Positions 34,344 to 46,525 are shown, counted from the stretch's first letter. The stretch is DNA of 64,000 bases from Bimuria novae-zelandiae CBS 107.79 (GCA_010015655.1 ML976656.1:864853-928852), one strand, 5' to 3'. The notes: a model not told the origin generated them from the letters alone. Numbers and translations are program-made.

Positions 34344-36846
34344 AGAGTGTGGAGCGCATAGAGCTTGGGAGGGTTGAAGGGTGCCCAGGTGAGTATTCAA
34401 TGTTGCGCAGATTTGAAGGTGGAAGACACGGACCCAATGTAAAGCGTATAGATATTATTTCATTCAAAATTCTAATGAAGCTTGTTCCTGATGTGGTTGA
34501 ACTCGCTGCTGCCACGTAGTGTAGATGTCCGTGATGAGCGAGCTTCATTTTTGCTGAAGATTGGTCTACTTCCTCGGTACGTTGGTTCGAGCCCGATAGC
34601 TGCCATATATTTGTATTTAATTCAAGTATGCTGTCTACTACCTGAATCGAAGATATTAGAGTAGTAATGTAATTAAATAGTATTCTCGTAGTTTTAAAAC
34701 CCCACGTTGTGATTAGTGCCACACCTGGACTACATAAATTTTATACCATATTTTTAGTAAGCTACAGGCGTTTGAGCTTGACCTGCAATAGACTGACTGG
34801 TTTTGGAACAAAATGATTTCTTTGATCAGATTAATAAATGCTGCTTGATAGCTGCAGTAATGCTACAAATTGCGGCAAGACTAAGGCTTTCTTTTATCTG
34901 TTCAGGTCGTTGGTGACCATAAAAGAAACTCTGATGATGTGCCCCTTACCCTGCGACTACCGAGACGCTCAGCGTGATAGCCATGAACGATGTAAACATA
35001 TACGCGGCTGGTCTAGAGTTCTTACTCTGAGGTCCTTTGGTCATTGATTGCTACGAGCGGTATTATGGTAGTTAAGAGAAAAGAAAGGGCGGCTACAGCT
35101 TAGTGCGCGACAACTTCACTGCGGCTATGCGGAAAAGCAGCATACCCAAGGAATTTGTTGGTTTCCAAGATTGGCATATCACGAGAATGCCCCCGAAATA
35201 CCCAGCGATGAGGAGCAACCTCGGCTCGAACCCGCGAACCAGTGCGCGCAGGGGCACGCCAGCCATTTCACTTCCTCCACGCTCTTGCGAACGAACAGAT
35301 TTCGATAGCGCAACCAATTCGTATCGAGTGGTCCGACCTCAAATGCGTAGTCGACATGATACTCGCCCACGGTGTTGGGGCGTTATAAGCCATGCATACG
35401 CTGTCGTCATCGCGATCTCTATGACCAGGGCGCCTGCCGGATGATGCTCGATGTAGAACATACGGACGTAAGGGACGATATTGTCTATAAATCGTACCAC
35501 AGGAGGACGTATGGTATTGATCCTGTAGGATTCGTTCTTATCCGTAGAAGATCCTCACGCCTCGTATTTGCCACGACAAGATGGTCGGGAGCATACGACC
35601 ATATTTTCGGCATCCTGTTTACTCGGTGAGCAGTCGGCGAAACTGGTTTCACTTCCGGGTGACACCGCGTGGAGGACTTTGGTCCGATTTCGACCACATC
35701 CCACGAGTATGTCTTTTCTCGGGCCCAAGTGCGCTCTGGCTTGTATTCAATCCAAGTAAAGCCTGCATGTGAAGATGAGATCCGTGGACATGCATGTGCA
35801 GGGCAGGACTGCTGTCCCATACGCCCCACCACACGATCCAAGCCAAGCTTCATCAAGACGTCCACCATCAAGCCACTAGAAAAGATAAGCCCTCGAAGTG
35901 GTGAGGGTGGCGCACCATGCTGCTTGTGGGAGATTAAGCGCCCAACCACGATAAGGGGCTGGGCCGAAATAGGAAGGTGACCGAGTGTGTACGAACGTCT
36001 AACCTATCAGCGCCGGTAACCTAACCCGCCCTCTAGAAGCGTTATCCCGTGGAACCGTGTTGCTCGCGGACAATTACCCTTAACCACATATGCTGTGTAA
36101 TGGGCCCATATTTCTCGGATGCTATAACTGGTTCACATCAATTTAATGTTGGCTAAGCTTCGAGATAGTGGGGCAACGTGCGGCTACAATAAGAAGCTTA
36201 ATGAGGCCATCCACCCTGTTGGTTCGAGGCTCCGAAGGGCGCTCCTGGTCACGTTACATTTGCCGCAAAATGGAAGATGCGGACATACGGCCGTGACCAC
36301 TCAACTTGGGACAGGACCTCGGGAGCATCTTTATCTGACGCGCGGAGAGCGCCTCCCTCTTTCCCGAATCGATTCAGTGCCTCCCTGTTTAGCGGTAGCC
36401 ATCTCTGATTACGTCGAGAATTCTATGCCGGGGGAGCAACATTCCCCTTCTAGAATGCGGTTTATCGACACTAGTGTACGCGGCGCAGTACAAGATGCAT
36501 TTGATTGCGACGAGCTCGGGGATCGCGTGCCGGAATCTTCCAAGCGTGCGAGGACGATGAGCGTCCACCAATAATGCTGGAGCTCTTGCTGATAATGCTG
36601 ATGGTCCTGACGTCCCTCGGTCAATGGCTTCTCGTCAAGCGTTTGTGTCCTGCCACTATGACCAAGAAGGGAGGTCGCTTAAAGATATTGAGGTCTCGTT
36701 CGACCTAGTCCATGCACCCTTCATCATCCATGCCACCTTATCGTCGGCAGGTTGAACATTAAAAGCCAGGGTCACCCACGACGCCCACCTCGTGTCTTCC
36801 TCGCGCGAGTTCCAACCTACCGGCATTCTTGCGCGACATCGCTAAG
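34344..36846. other. gene-poor region
   Basis: About 2.5 kb without a supportable gene. It is A/T-rich around 34440-34860 and otherwise unremarkable. No transposase, tRNA or repeat structure was recognised. The last 100 bp form the promoter of the oligopeptide transporter gene. Confidence 0.5.
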
Positions 36847-39481
36847 ATGTCGTCCTCCAGAGGCTTCAGCAAGAGGCTGGGCTTCAAGAGAACAAATACT
36901 GATCAAGAGGCCGTAACCGTGAGCCATATATCTCCGAAAGTCAATGAGCAAGGAAGCAGCAACATAGTCGCTGGCCATGGAGATGCGAGCTCGGTCATCG
37001 ACGAGGTCGTACGCGACATCAGCGAGACAGAGGCAAACCACCGCCTCAACGTCTTTCGCCAGGACCACAAATGGGACCCCAACATGCCAGATGACGCATT
37101 GGAGATGGTGGAGATGGCCACTGAAGCCCACGACCACAAAGGCGAGGCAGAGCTCGTGGGTGAGGTGATTGAGAACTCACCATACCCCGAGGTAAGTTAT
37201 GGTCCCATTTCAATTGCCTATGGCTCATTATCCCTCGCCAGGTCCGCGCTGTCGTTCGAAACTACGACGAAGACGTTCCGACAAGCACTATCCGAGCATG
37301 GGTCATTGGTCTGCTTCTAACCACGGTTTGCTCGGGAATCAACGGCCTCTTCCTGCTACGTTATCCCATCATCTTCATCGGCCCCTACGTTATCCTCCTG
37401 ATTGCCTATCCAATGGGTGTCGCAGCCGCAAAGTTTCTTCCCAACAAGGAATTCAAGATCTTTGGAAAGACGGCCAACCTCAACCCAGGACCATTCAACG
37501 TCAAGGAGCACGTCATTATTGTTGCGATGGCCAACGCTGCTTTCGGAGGTGGCGCGGGTTACTTCCTTGACACTGTCGTTTCGCTCAAGAAGTTCTACCA
37601 CTTTGATACCAGCCAATTTGGTTGGGGTTTCAACATCCTCTTCGCCTTATCGACGCAATGTCTAGGTTTTGGCCTCGCAGGTTCCGTCAGGAAGTTCCTT
37701 GTCGAGCCCGCAGCAATGATCTGGCCAGGATCTCTGGTCAACGTTGGTTTCATGTATGCTCTGCATGACCATAGCAAGAGTGATCCGGCCAAGACTAATG
37801 GATGGTCGATCTCACGTTACAAGCTGTTCTTGATTGTAATGGCCGCCATGTTCGTCTGGTCCTGGTTCCCGGACTTCATCATTCCCGCGTTCAGTTATTT
37901 CGCCTGGGTCACCTGGATCAAGCCTGATAACGTTATTATTAACCAGCTCTTCGGGCAGACCACTGGTATCTCGATCGGGTTTCCCTTTACTGGATTCACT
38001 CTCGATTGGGCTCAGATCAACTCGTTCTACAACAGTCCTTTGATCAGCCCTTGGCACGCGCACGCCAACACTGGTATCGGAATCATTCTGTTCGTCTGGA
38101 TTGTAGTTCCCGCTATCTCTTATTCAGGCGTCTGGTATTCTGATTATCTTCCCATCTCACAGAACGCTATCCTGGACAACACCGGCAACGTCTACAACAC
38201 GTCGAGGATTCTCACACCAGAGCACGTCGTGGACCCTGCCAAATACGAGGCGTACTCCCCGCTGTTCCTCGCCACGGCTGCCGCGCTTTCCTACGGTATG
38301 AACTTCGCCTCCATCTCTGCCCTCATCAGCCACACCTACTTGTTCTCGGGTGCCGAGATCTGGCGCCGTTGGCGGACAACTGGGGGCGAGCTTGACGACG
38401 TCCACATGAAGATCATGCGCAAGTACAAGATGGTGCCTACCTGGTGGTACCTAGTGCTGCTAGTCATCATGACCGGGTTCGCCTTCGCCAGTGCGCTCGC
38501 CTACCCCACCGGCATGGCGTGGTACAGTGTGATCCTTTCACTGGTCATCGCAGGCACATGGACGATTCCCATCGGCATCATCCAAGCCTTCACCAACATC
38601 CAACTCGGTCTCAACGTCTTCACCGAGTTCATCATCGGTTACGTGCAGCCCGGCCACCCCATCGCCATGATGATGTTTAAGACGTTCGGCTACATCGTCA
38701 TGACGCAGGCGCTATACTTCTGCCAGGACCTCAAGCTCGGGCACTACATGCACGTGCCGCAGCGCTCCATGTTCACCGCGCAGCTCGTCGCAACCGTGTG
38801 GTCGTGCTTGTGCCAGCTGTCCACGGTGCAGTGGGCCATGGGCGCCATCAAGAACGTCTGCACGTCCGAGGCGTCCGGCTACTTCACCTGCGCATACGTG
38901 AAAACGTTCTACAATGCCTCCGTCATCTGGGGCGCCATCGGCCCCAAGCACATCTTCTCCGGAGACGCCGTGTACAAGAACCTCCAGTGGTTCTGGTTCG
39001 CCGGCTTCTTCGCGCCGTTCCTGGTCTACGGCGCGGCGCGCATGTTCCCCAGGATGTCGCTGATCCGTAAGATCAGCATGCCGTTGATCTTTGCATGCAT
39101 GGGCTACGTGCCCCCTTACTCGCCTATGAACATTGTAAGCTCCCCTGCCACCCTTTTACTCTGCGTTCTCGGGAGGAAAATGACTGACTGACTCGCCTGT
39201 AGCTTTCGTGGGTCATGATCGGCTACATCTTCAACAAGTACATCCGTCAGAAGTACCTCGGCTGGTGGATGCAGTACAACTACGTCACCTCTGCAGCCCT
39301 CGACGTTGGGCTCGCCATCTGCGCCATCATCCTGTTCTTCTGCGTTCAGCTGCCTGGCGCCGAGATGCCTGACTACTGGGGCGTCTCGATTGTAGGGAGG
39401 ACGCTTGACGGCGCGGGCGCAGCCGTTCGGAAAACCGTCGCGGAGGGCGAGTTCTTTGGGCCGAGGACGTGGAAGTGGTAG
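36847..39481 (+). CDS. OPT-family oligopeptide transporter
   Basis: Proton-coupled small oligopeptide transporter of the Isp4/Opt1 group, 838 aa from exons 36847-37191, 37242-39134 and 39203-39481. The cytosolic N-terminus (about 130 residues) carries acidic stretches and ENSPYPEVRAVVRNYDEDVP, the conserved lead-in to the first membrane helix (TIRAWVIGLLLTTVCSGING). At least a dozen further hydrophobic segments follow. Family hallmarks include NPGPFNVKEHVIIVAMANAA, the motif near SYGMNFASISALISHTYLF, and YMHVPQRSMFTAQLVATVWS. It ends in EFFGPRTWKW, typical of the family. Expected at the plasma membrane, importing tetra-/pentapeptides or glutathione-like molecules; the exact substrate is open. 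Confidence 0.95.
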
Positions 39482-39903
39482 CGGACGATATTGGAGTGTG
39501 TATAGGAGAGGTTTATGGGACGTTCTACGTTCGCGTGGAGTGCGACGTCTAATGTAGCTATGTGTATGTATGTGTCGATGATGGGGTTTTGTTCTCTGGT
39601 TGCATCTTTATTAGCTGCGTTCATCGGATACCCTAGATGGCACTGTTAATCTGCAATGATTCGTTCGCTTTATTTACTTTGAACTCTGGCGTGACCACGG
39701 GCGCCGAAATTTGAATACTGTTTCCATTGGAGGAGTGACGATACTATCGAACCTGCTATCGGCCGTCTAATCCTTCCTACACCAAAACATGACCATAACC
39801 AAAAGCCTTGCAAGCTCAACTCATCCTCTGCACTCCACCACCAACAGCAATCCGGCACACTATGCATGGCTATGTTCCACTGCGAAACCATGGGTATCAC
39901 AAT
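39482..39903. other. 3' flanks of convergent transporter genes
   Basis: Separates the ends of the OPT (plus) and MFS (minus) genes; nothing recognised. Confidence 0.45.
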
Positions 39904-41622
39904 CTACACATCCCTGGAATCCGCACTCTGCGCCAAGATTCTCCTTTCTCTGTCCTGCTGAATCGCAGTATTCTTCTCATTCACCTTACCCTCCTTCTTG
40001 CTATTCAGCTCAGCCGCAAACCTGCTCTTCTCCCTCAGCCACGATCCATGCCAGTAGAAGATCCACACCGGCACACACAGCACAGCCGCCAGCCCAAACA
40101 GAACGAGCTGACTATTCCTGATGCCCAGATTCTTATACATCTTCCCGGTATACAGCGCGCACATGCCAGCCAGGAAATCGCGGGCGAACCCGTTGCCGCC
40201 GGTCGCAGAGGCGGAATACTCACCGTAGGACGCGACCATGTAGTCGATGGTGGCATAGTAGATGGAGAAGTTAGCCATGCCGATGAGGACGGAGAACACG
40301 ATGATGCCGGACCAATGGAGCGGTGGACCCGAGGCGACGAAGGCGCTGCCGAGCAGGCCCAGCGGGAGCAAGATGACCTGGAAGAGCAGCCACCACAGGC
40401 GGGATTCTGGTTCAAGAGTTTTACCACTGCGGCGCTGGCGAGCGTGGCGCGCGACGACGGGGAAGAAGGAGAAGTAGGCGAGCACGTAGGAGCCCGCGAG
40501 TGGGAACAGCGCCAGACTGATTTGGGTAGGGGAGAAGTCCCACTGCTTGAAGACGTAGCCGTAAGATTCGAAGAAGGAGAAGATGAGGGCATCGGCGAAG
40601 CCAGAGAGGAGGGAGAGGAGACCGACGATGGGCTCCGTGAAGAGCATGTAGTATGGGCGTAGCATGACCTGGATGGCTTCTTTCAGCTGCTCTTTCGTGA
40701 GGCGCTGATGCCATTTCTTGCCCCAGGTGACGACCTCGTTAGGTCCATAGACCTCGTCTTCGCCTCTCTTCCGCGCCCTCTCCGCCGCTTTGTCGAGCAT
40801 GTTCGTCGCGCGGGTTTCCTTGGCTACGAAGAAGTGCACCGCCTGCGTCACCACGCTGAAACCGAGTTGGATCCAGAAGTTCCACCTCCAGGAGAGGTAC
40901 TGCTGGACAGGGCCGCCGGATATGCTGCCGATGACTGCACCGAGACAGCTCCAGAGGGACGCCCAGAGCACGGCATGTTGCTGGCTGTCGGCGTCGAACA
41001 TGTCAGCCACCATGCCCATGGTCACACTGCCACCCGCACTGCTCAGTCCTCCGATGACGCGCCCGGCAGTCACACCACCAAAGGTAGGACTCAGCGCACA
41101 GATCAGGATACTTGCGTTCACGCCTAGCAAACTCGTCTGCATAACTGACCACCTTCCCAGCTCCTCGCTCAGGGGCGCCCACAGTTCACATCCAAAGGCA
41201 TACGGCACGAGAAACGCCACCATACCCATCCTCGCGTTGCTGATGCCGAAGTACTCGTTCAACGGCTCCACGGCGTTGGAGTAGATAGCTGCGTTGAAAT
41301 TCATGCTTGTCTGGCACAGTGCGACGACGGTGAGCAGCGTCCATTTCTTGCGGTTGGACCATGCGCCGGCCGTTTTGTCGAAGTCCTCGTAGCTGTTGAG
41401 GATACGTTTGCCGTGAAGGGCGGCAGGGATGGGCTTACCGTTGATCTGTGTGGGATGAATGGGGTCGGAATTGAGGTCGGTGACGGAGGTCTCCGCTTCG
41501 AGAATGCGGACTCCATCGTCTGGCCGCTTGGTTGGAGGGCGACGGGCGTGGGAAGGCATGGGTATAGCCATCGTAGGGGCGGCGAGCTGGGTCGCCGGAC
41601 GGGGCGGTGATGGGGATGGCAT
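39904..41622 (-). CDS. MFS transporter, DHA1-type
   Basis: Single-exon 572-aa protein with twelve hydrophobic segments, of the drug:H+ antiporter-1 group. An N-terminal cytosolic tail of about 100 residues precedes the first helix (WTLLTVVALCQTSMNFNAAI). A loop of motif-A type follows (ELWAPLSEELGRWSVMQTS), then GRVIGGLSSAGGSVTMGMVA in the helix-4/5 region. A charged central loop with an AERARKRGEDEVYGP stretch separates the two halves. The start chosen is MPSPSPPRP. The frame is open a further 46 codons upstream, but those look random. Substrate unknown; relatives export polyamines, drugs or metabolites. Confidence 0.9.
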   Translation of the reverse strand: MPSPSPPRPATQLAAPTMAIPMPSHARRPPTKRPDDGVRILEAETSVTDLNSDPIHPTQINGKPIPAALHGKRILNSYEDFDKTAGAWSNRKKWTLLTVVALCQTSMNFNAAIYSNAVEPLNEYFGISNARMGMVAFLVPYAFGCELWAPLSEELGRWSVMQTSLLGVNASILICALSPTFGGVTAGRVIGGLSSAGGSVTMGMVADMFDADSQQHAVLWASLWSCLGAVIGSISGGPVQQYLSWRWNFWIQLGFSVVTQAVHFFVAKETRATNMLDKAAERARKRGEDEVYGPNEVVTWGKKWHQRLTKEQLKEAIQVMLRPYYMLFTEPIVGLLSLLSGFADALIFSFFESYGYVFKQWDFSPTQISLALFPLAGSYVLAYFSFFPVVARHARQRRSGKTLEPESRLWWLLFQVILLPLGLLGSAFVASGPPLHWSGIIVFSVLIGMANFSIYYATIDYMVASYGEYSASATGGNGFARDFLAGMCALYTGKMYKNLGIRNSQLVLFGLAAVLCVPVWIFYWHGSWLREKSRFAAELNSKKEGKVNEKNTAIQQDRERRILAQSADSRDV

Positions 41623-42416
41623 GATGTGTGAATTTGATCTGTGGCCGTAGTCGACGTTGCAGCGTAGCACTTGAGATGTTCTACTGTATTCGTTCGAGCG
41701 TTGTTCTTTGGGATGGGAAGAGGAAGATGTGGGCAGACAACCCCTTTTAGCGTAGCTCATAACAGGTGGGATTCAACAGATCGTGGTACTGTCGTCTCAA
41801 CATTTCTAATATTTGATCATGGGCTGGTTGCGGTCTATGGTTCAGATGGTGACTAAACACTATATTTGGGTTCGACGGCTTGGCTTCCACCATGGAATCC
41901 CAGAATTAAAAACTTACGATCCTGTATTGTGCGGTAGGTAAATAATGCCAATTGTTTTTCGGCGCTTGGTAAACGAAAGCAAACCAATATAGTGATGTTG
42001 AGTGTTAAAGCGATGAATTGGCGTGCTGGCCGCCTCGACCTATAGTCTACACTAGTGAGGAGGCTCCTTCCGTGCATAACGGATGCGCCTGCATCCACCA
42101 ACATAATGCAAATAGCGAGAAGAAAAGTGGTCGAAAACGTACCAGAGTTCATTTAACCCCCTGACCATTCTTTGACTCGGTACCCCAGGTCACTAATATT
42201 GGTCCTAGGTCTCTAGGCTAGCGACCCATACTTCACCCGATAACATGACGTAGTGATCAGGGCATGGATGTCTAGTCTAATATTCAGGGTAACAGAGAGG
42301 ACATCGTAGGGAGGGCTTTGAGACAGAAGATATTCTTTTTGATCTATGTACAATTAACAGGGCCGTGGAATGTCTCCTTCTTAAGTCCTTGGCTTCTCCT
42401 TGTTCAACATCCTCAT
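41623..42416. other. intergenic, nothing recognised
   Basis: Promoter side of the MFS gene and 3' flank of the TRI14-like gene; no features supported. Confidence 0.45.
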
Positions 42417-44270
42417 TTACACCTGCTGACCGTTACTCTTGTACCACCATCCTGCCACCTTCACGCTCTCCTCTCGTCGCTGATGGCCCTTATACCACCA
42501 TGTCGCGACCGCAGGCGCACTCTCTTCCCTTCGCTGATGGCCCTTATACCACCATGTCGCGACCGCAGGTGCACTCTCCTCCCTTCGCTGATGGCCCTTA
42601 TACCACCATGTCGCGACCGCAGGTGCACTCTCCTCCCTTCGCTGATGGCCCTTATACCACCATGCCGCAACCGCAGGCGCNNNNNNNNNNNNNNNNNNNN
42701 NNNNNNNNNNNNNNNNNNNNNNNNNNNNNNNNNNNNNNNNNNNNNNNNNNNNNNNNNNNNNNNNNNNNNNNNNNNNNNNNNNNNNNNNNNNNNNNNNNNN
42801 NNNNNNNNNNNNNNNNNNNNNNNNNNNNNNNNNNNNNNNNNNNNNNNNNNNNNNNNNNNNNNNNNNNNNNNNNNNNNNNNNNNNNNNNNNNNNNNNNNNN
42901 NNNNNNNNNNNNNNNNNNNNNNNNNNNNNNNNNNNNNNNNNNNNNNNNNNNNNNNNNNNNNNNNNNNNNNNNNNNNNNNNNNNNNNNNNNNNNNNNNNNN
43001 NNNNNNNNNNNNNNNNNNNNNNNNNNNNNATGGCCCTTATACCACCATGCCGCAACCGCAGGCGCACTCTCCTCCCTTCGCTGATGGCCCTTATACCACC
43101 ATGCCGCAACCGCCGGCGCACTGTCCACCTCACCCTCCTCTCTTTTCACCGCCCCCTTCTTCCCTTTACCACAGCTACCCACCAACTCATCAACCTCCTC
43201 CGAAATATCATAGAACGGGAACTGCGTCCGGTTCCCCGCCGTTCCCCGCCCTCCAAGCCCAACATCGCCAAAGTACGCAAAGACCTGGTAAATGCCATCG
43301 CCGACCTGCACCGGCGCCACGAGCGCAGTTCCCAGGTCAAGTTTTGGCAGCGGCACCGTACCCTTGTACTCCGCCGTCGTCCAGCTGTCTTCTGACTTGA
43401 ACACCGCGGTGCCTGCCGCGCTTTCTGCGACAAGCAGCACTTTCGCGTTGTACTTGGGAGGGAGGTAGATCGCATCGCTGGGCGCGAAGCTGTGGTTGCC
43501 ACTTATGGGGACGACGGCGGGGACGCCCTTGGGGGCGCGCATGTCAAATTTCCACAGGGCACCTGAGGCATCTCCGTAGGCGAGGAGAGTCCACCCGGAG
43601 GCGGCAATGCCGCCGATGCCGCGGTTTGTGCTGTTGATAGTTGCGGGGAGGTACCATGGAGTGACGGTCTTTCCGTTTTTGGAGACTTTGGTGAGGGTGC
43701 CCGGGAAGGAGCCGACGACGAGGGTGTTGCCGGCGGGATCTTGCTCGACGTCTTGGAAGCCGCCTGTTGGTTCAGTCAGCGTTGCAGCTTTCTTCTCTGC
43801 GGGAGGTTGGACTTGCCGTATTTGCCCTGACTAGTCTCTGTCAAGTTCACTCGATAGACCTCCTTCTTCGCTTTCGGATCGTAGGAGATCAGCCATCGAT
43901 CACCAGCGATGTTGGCGCCATTGGTGGGAAATTCCAACGGTCCATTTGCAACGAGAGAGACGAGGCCGGTGCGCTTGTCGACACCGACACCGCCCATGTT
44001 CAGCATGGGATTGTGAGAGATGCCCGGAAACTCCACGACCTCATGCTCCTTAGTGTACGGGTCGTAGATGCCCAGGGAAGCGTTCCAGAGTTGGCCAATG
44101 TACAGTTTGCCAGAGTTGAAGTCATAATCCGCATTCTCAGGGTAGAGTTGATATTGGTCAATCGTGAAGTCACCTTTGAAGAGCGGCTTCCGGTTGGAAC
44201 GAGACCCGGGGTGTGCTGTGACTGCCGTAGCTGCGAGAGCGGTGGTCAAGACACTCGTTGAGAGATGCAT
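42417..44270 (-). CDS. TRI14-like secreted beta-propeller protein with repeat tail (gap inside)
   Basis: Secreted protein of the family that includes Fusarium TRI14 (six-bladed propeller type, molecular role unknown). Signal peptide MHLSTSVLTTALAATAVTA is followed by FTIDQYQLYPENADYDFNSG, LWNASLGIYDPYTKEHEVV and NPMLNMGGVGVDKRTGLVS. Exon 1 (43817-44270) joins exon 2 (43763 downwards) through a 53-nt intron with a GC donor (G|GCAAGT) and CAACAG acceptor. This restores KYGGFQDVEQDP; retention would stop after 16 codons. Family members usually end near NRTQFPFYDISEEVDELV. Here the frame continues through GKKGAVKREEGE into 18-residue repeats APAVATWWYKGHQRREES and a final WWYKSNGQQV. The N-run lies inside the repeats, so total length and frame across it are unknown. 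A TATAAAAG box sits at 44331-44338. Confidence 0.8.
42440..43134. repeat. 54-bp minisatellite, coding strand minus
   Basis: Tandem units of 54 bp begin (plus strand) at about 42479, 42533, 42587 and 42641, and again at 43026 and 43080 beyond the gap. Units differ by a few substitutions (TCGCGACC/CCGCAACC, GGCGCA/GGTGCA). The period is a multiple of three and translates without stops on the minus strand as an 18-residue repeat at the C-terminus of the TRI14-like protein. The left and right blocks are out of register with the 349-base N-run (439 bp between equivalent points is not a multiple of 54). Confidence 0.95.
42681..43029. other. assembly gap (349 N)
   Basis: Run of N inside the minisatellite, almost certainly unresolved repeat copies. 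Its length breaks both the 54-bp register and the coding frame, so it is probably an estimate and not a measured size. Confidence 0.98.
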
Positions 44271-45410
44271 CTTGGGTGGCTTTTCGACTATCTGCACGAA
44301 TGTGCATTGAAGCCAAAGCAGACTGGAAGACTTTTATACGGACCTTTCATATTGGGCTGGTGTAATCGATGCTGGTCTATGCTAGCATCGGGGAACACGC
44401 CAGTACCTGCAGGTCCGCATGCGTGGCGCTGTTGGCGTCCGTACCTTACGCGCGCATCACTGCCTAGAAAAGTAATTTCCAACATGGACTTCGATGTTTC
44501 GTGGGTCATGGCGGGACGAGGTCTGTGGAGGTTTCGTACACCGAGAATGAAAGGCACCCACACAGCCCCAACAACCATTCACGAACACGCACATTGTCTC
44601 CTTTCATCTATTCTGAAGTTATTGACCAATCATATCGCAACAGGTTAGGTGGAGGACGTCGGGCTAAGCAATGCCTTTCTCGGGCTAAGCCTCGGCCCGA
44701 ACATCGACGTAACGATCGACCCATGTTGTTTCGTATAATTAAATCTCCGAATGAGCCCCACAGCTTTTCTGACGGCTCATCAAGTCATTTCTGTTCGGCC
44801 TGTTCAACGTTCACAATGGTGCACGTAGCAGACATTCACCATGGTGCTGAGATAGATGATAGTCGTGCAGATCGTCCATGCGGCTATTGTAGATGACTAG
44901 TTTCTTTCAGGACTAGACAGTCCGTTTTTCTGACAGCCTGTGCACTCCTCGTCAGCTCAGTGTCTGTCCACAAAAGTTGCAAACACTCAGCCACTCATCA
45001 CTGTGTGCGGAACAGATGCCTAGATTCGTGGAGATTCGTGGGGTGAGTAACGCAAGGGGAGTGGGCAGCGTGTTTCTCTGACCGGACTTCGGCGACGGCT
45101 GATAAATCGTCTCGGTGAAGCGAAAAACGAAAGTGCGAGATGGGAACTGCGTAAGTGATGTCGTGTAAAATGAAACAGGACTAGAAAACGAGCGGACTAG
45201 GGGAGGAAGGCATGATAGGAATTATGCTAGCGGTATCAAAACTCGCAAGGCTCACGGTCCTGACTTTCTTAAACGCCAGCCCAAAAGACTACTTCCTACT
45301 CGCTTCTCAGATATACAGTGATCGCTGTGTCAATTCGCAGGCCATGCAAAACATGGCTATGCTTGAAACGAAAACTCCCACACATGCTGCTGCGGCTTAT
45401 TCGTCTGCCT
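44271..45410. other. intergenic with TATA box of TRI14-like gene
   Basis: TATAAAAG on the minus strand at 44331-44338 lies about 60 bp upstream of the TRI14-like ATG. The remaining kilobase up to the HD-domain gene holds no supported feature. Confidence 0.5.
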
Positions 45411-46525
45411 CTAAGGCACCATCTTGGTTTCCGGCTTCGTATCTTGGGGCCACTTAGCCTCCTTGCCGTACTTCTTCCACAACGCTACGCGGTCCAAGAG
45501 AATCCGATCCGACATCCGCTTGGCCTCTGGGGTTTCAATTTTCGTTGTCACCCAGGCGAACTCGCCCAAATCCTTCTCGCATTTGTACCTTTCCTCGTAC
45601 TCGTACATCTGCAGAATGAGCTCCACCTTGTCCACGTCGTGCACAAACTTGCTCTCGGGCGTTTTGCTGTCCTCGTACTCTTGCCAAAGTTCTCTCAGTT
45701 CCCTGCCCTGGCTCCCGTCTTCATACTGGCCCAACAAGTTATTGCAAATGTAATCCATGGTCTCAGATTCGCGTCTGCTCTTTTCTTCCTTGGCCACACC
45801 ATCGACGGGGGTGATGTCTCCAACGAGCGCCTCAGCCATGTCGTGGACCAAGGCCATGTCGCTGCACCTCTTTACGTCGAGACGATCTTGAAGGGATTTC
45901 GGCATCAACTGAATGATCCTACTCATCCTGTACATATGATCGGAGATGGATTCGGGGTTCTCAATGCCGAAGCGACACCATCCTGCGCGCTTCGTGGTCT
46001 TGAGACGCTCCACAAGGTGGAAGTATGGAATCGGGGAGTTGGTGGACTCCTCGTAGGATAAGTCCCATTTGGCTAGCGCTACGGAATGTTAGCATAGGAC
46101 ACATGACGAAGCATGTGAAGACACATCATTGTCGCTTGATCCAAATCGAAAGCTTGACAATGTGCGGGGTGGTACAAAAGAAGGTGTCGCATACGGACAG
46201 CGCTCCCAGTTCACGACATACCCTTCGCTACCGACCACTTCGCTCCTTCTTCCTGATTCATCTTGCCGGCGTGGGGTGCGGGGTATCCGTTGGTCTGTGT
46301 GGCCGTGCTGGACGTGCCGCTCGGCGCTGACGTCGACATGCTTTTCACGAGAGGTGCAGAGAAGAGGATGCGGGAGCAGAAACGCGAGTAAGAGACGCGT
46401 TTGGTCTGCAACCGAGGGTGGGACGCGAGACTTGAGAATGCAGGAACCGTGGTAACGGCGCAGGGAAGCAGCGATAGACTCCGTGGAGCAATGGCTAAGC
46501 CCAGGAAAGGCAGGCGCCTTGGCAT
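45411..46525 (-). CDS. HD-domain 5'-nucleotidase-like protein (HDDC2/YfbR family)
   Basis: Exons 46222-46525 and 45411-46078 (GTATGT donor, GCTAACATTCCGTAG acceptor) give 323 aa. The metal-dependent HD domain shows its ligands in SISDHMYRMS, MALVHDMAEALVGDITPVDG and KFVHDVDKVELILQMYEYE, as in HDDC2/YfbR proteins that dephosphorylate deoxynucleoside monophosphates. PYFHLVERLKTTKRAGWCRF at the start of the domain is also conserved. The first ~60 residues are rich in Arg, Ser and Leu with almost no acidic residues, like a mitochondrial presequence, and are followed by an internal MSTSAPSG start candidate, so dual targeting is possible. Divergent from the HAUS6-like gene. Confidence 0.88.

Noticed and set aside
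35160..35240. T-loop-like GGTTCGAG sequence suggesting a tRNA
   Set aside because: The flanking stem does not pair and no acceptor or anticodon stem can be built.
39808..40662. Long open frame (284 codons) on the plus strand
   Set aside because: It lies wholly antisense to the clear MFS transporter and has Arg/Glu-rich, domain-free composition expected from reverse-strand reading of GC-rich codons.
42318..43400. Open frames across the minisatellite on the plus strand
   Set aside because: They arise because the 54-bp unit is open in several frames; the minus-strand frame continues directly from a recognised secreted protein, so that strand is preferred.
36847..44270. A transporter/TRI14-like secondary-metabolite cluster
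   Set aside because: No synthase, cytochrome P450 or pathway regulator lies among the OPT, MFS and TRI14-like genes; TRI14-like genes occur widely outside clusters.
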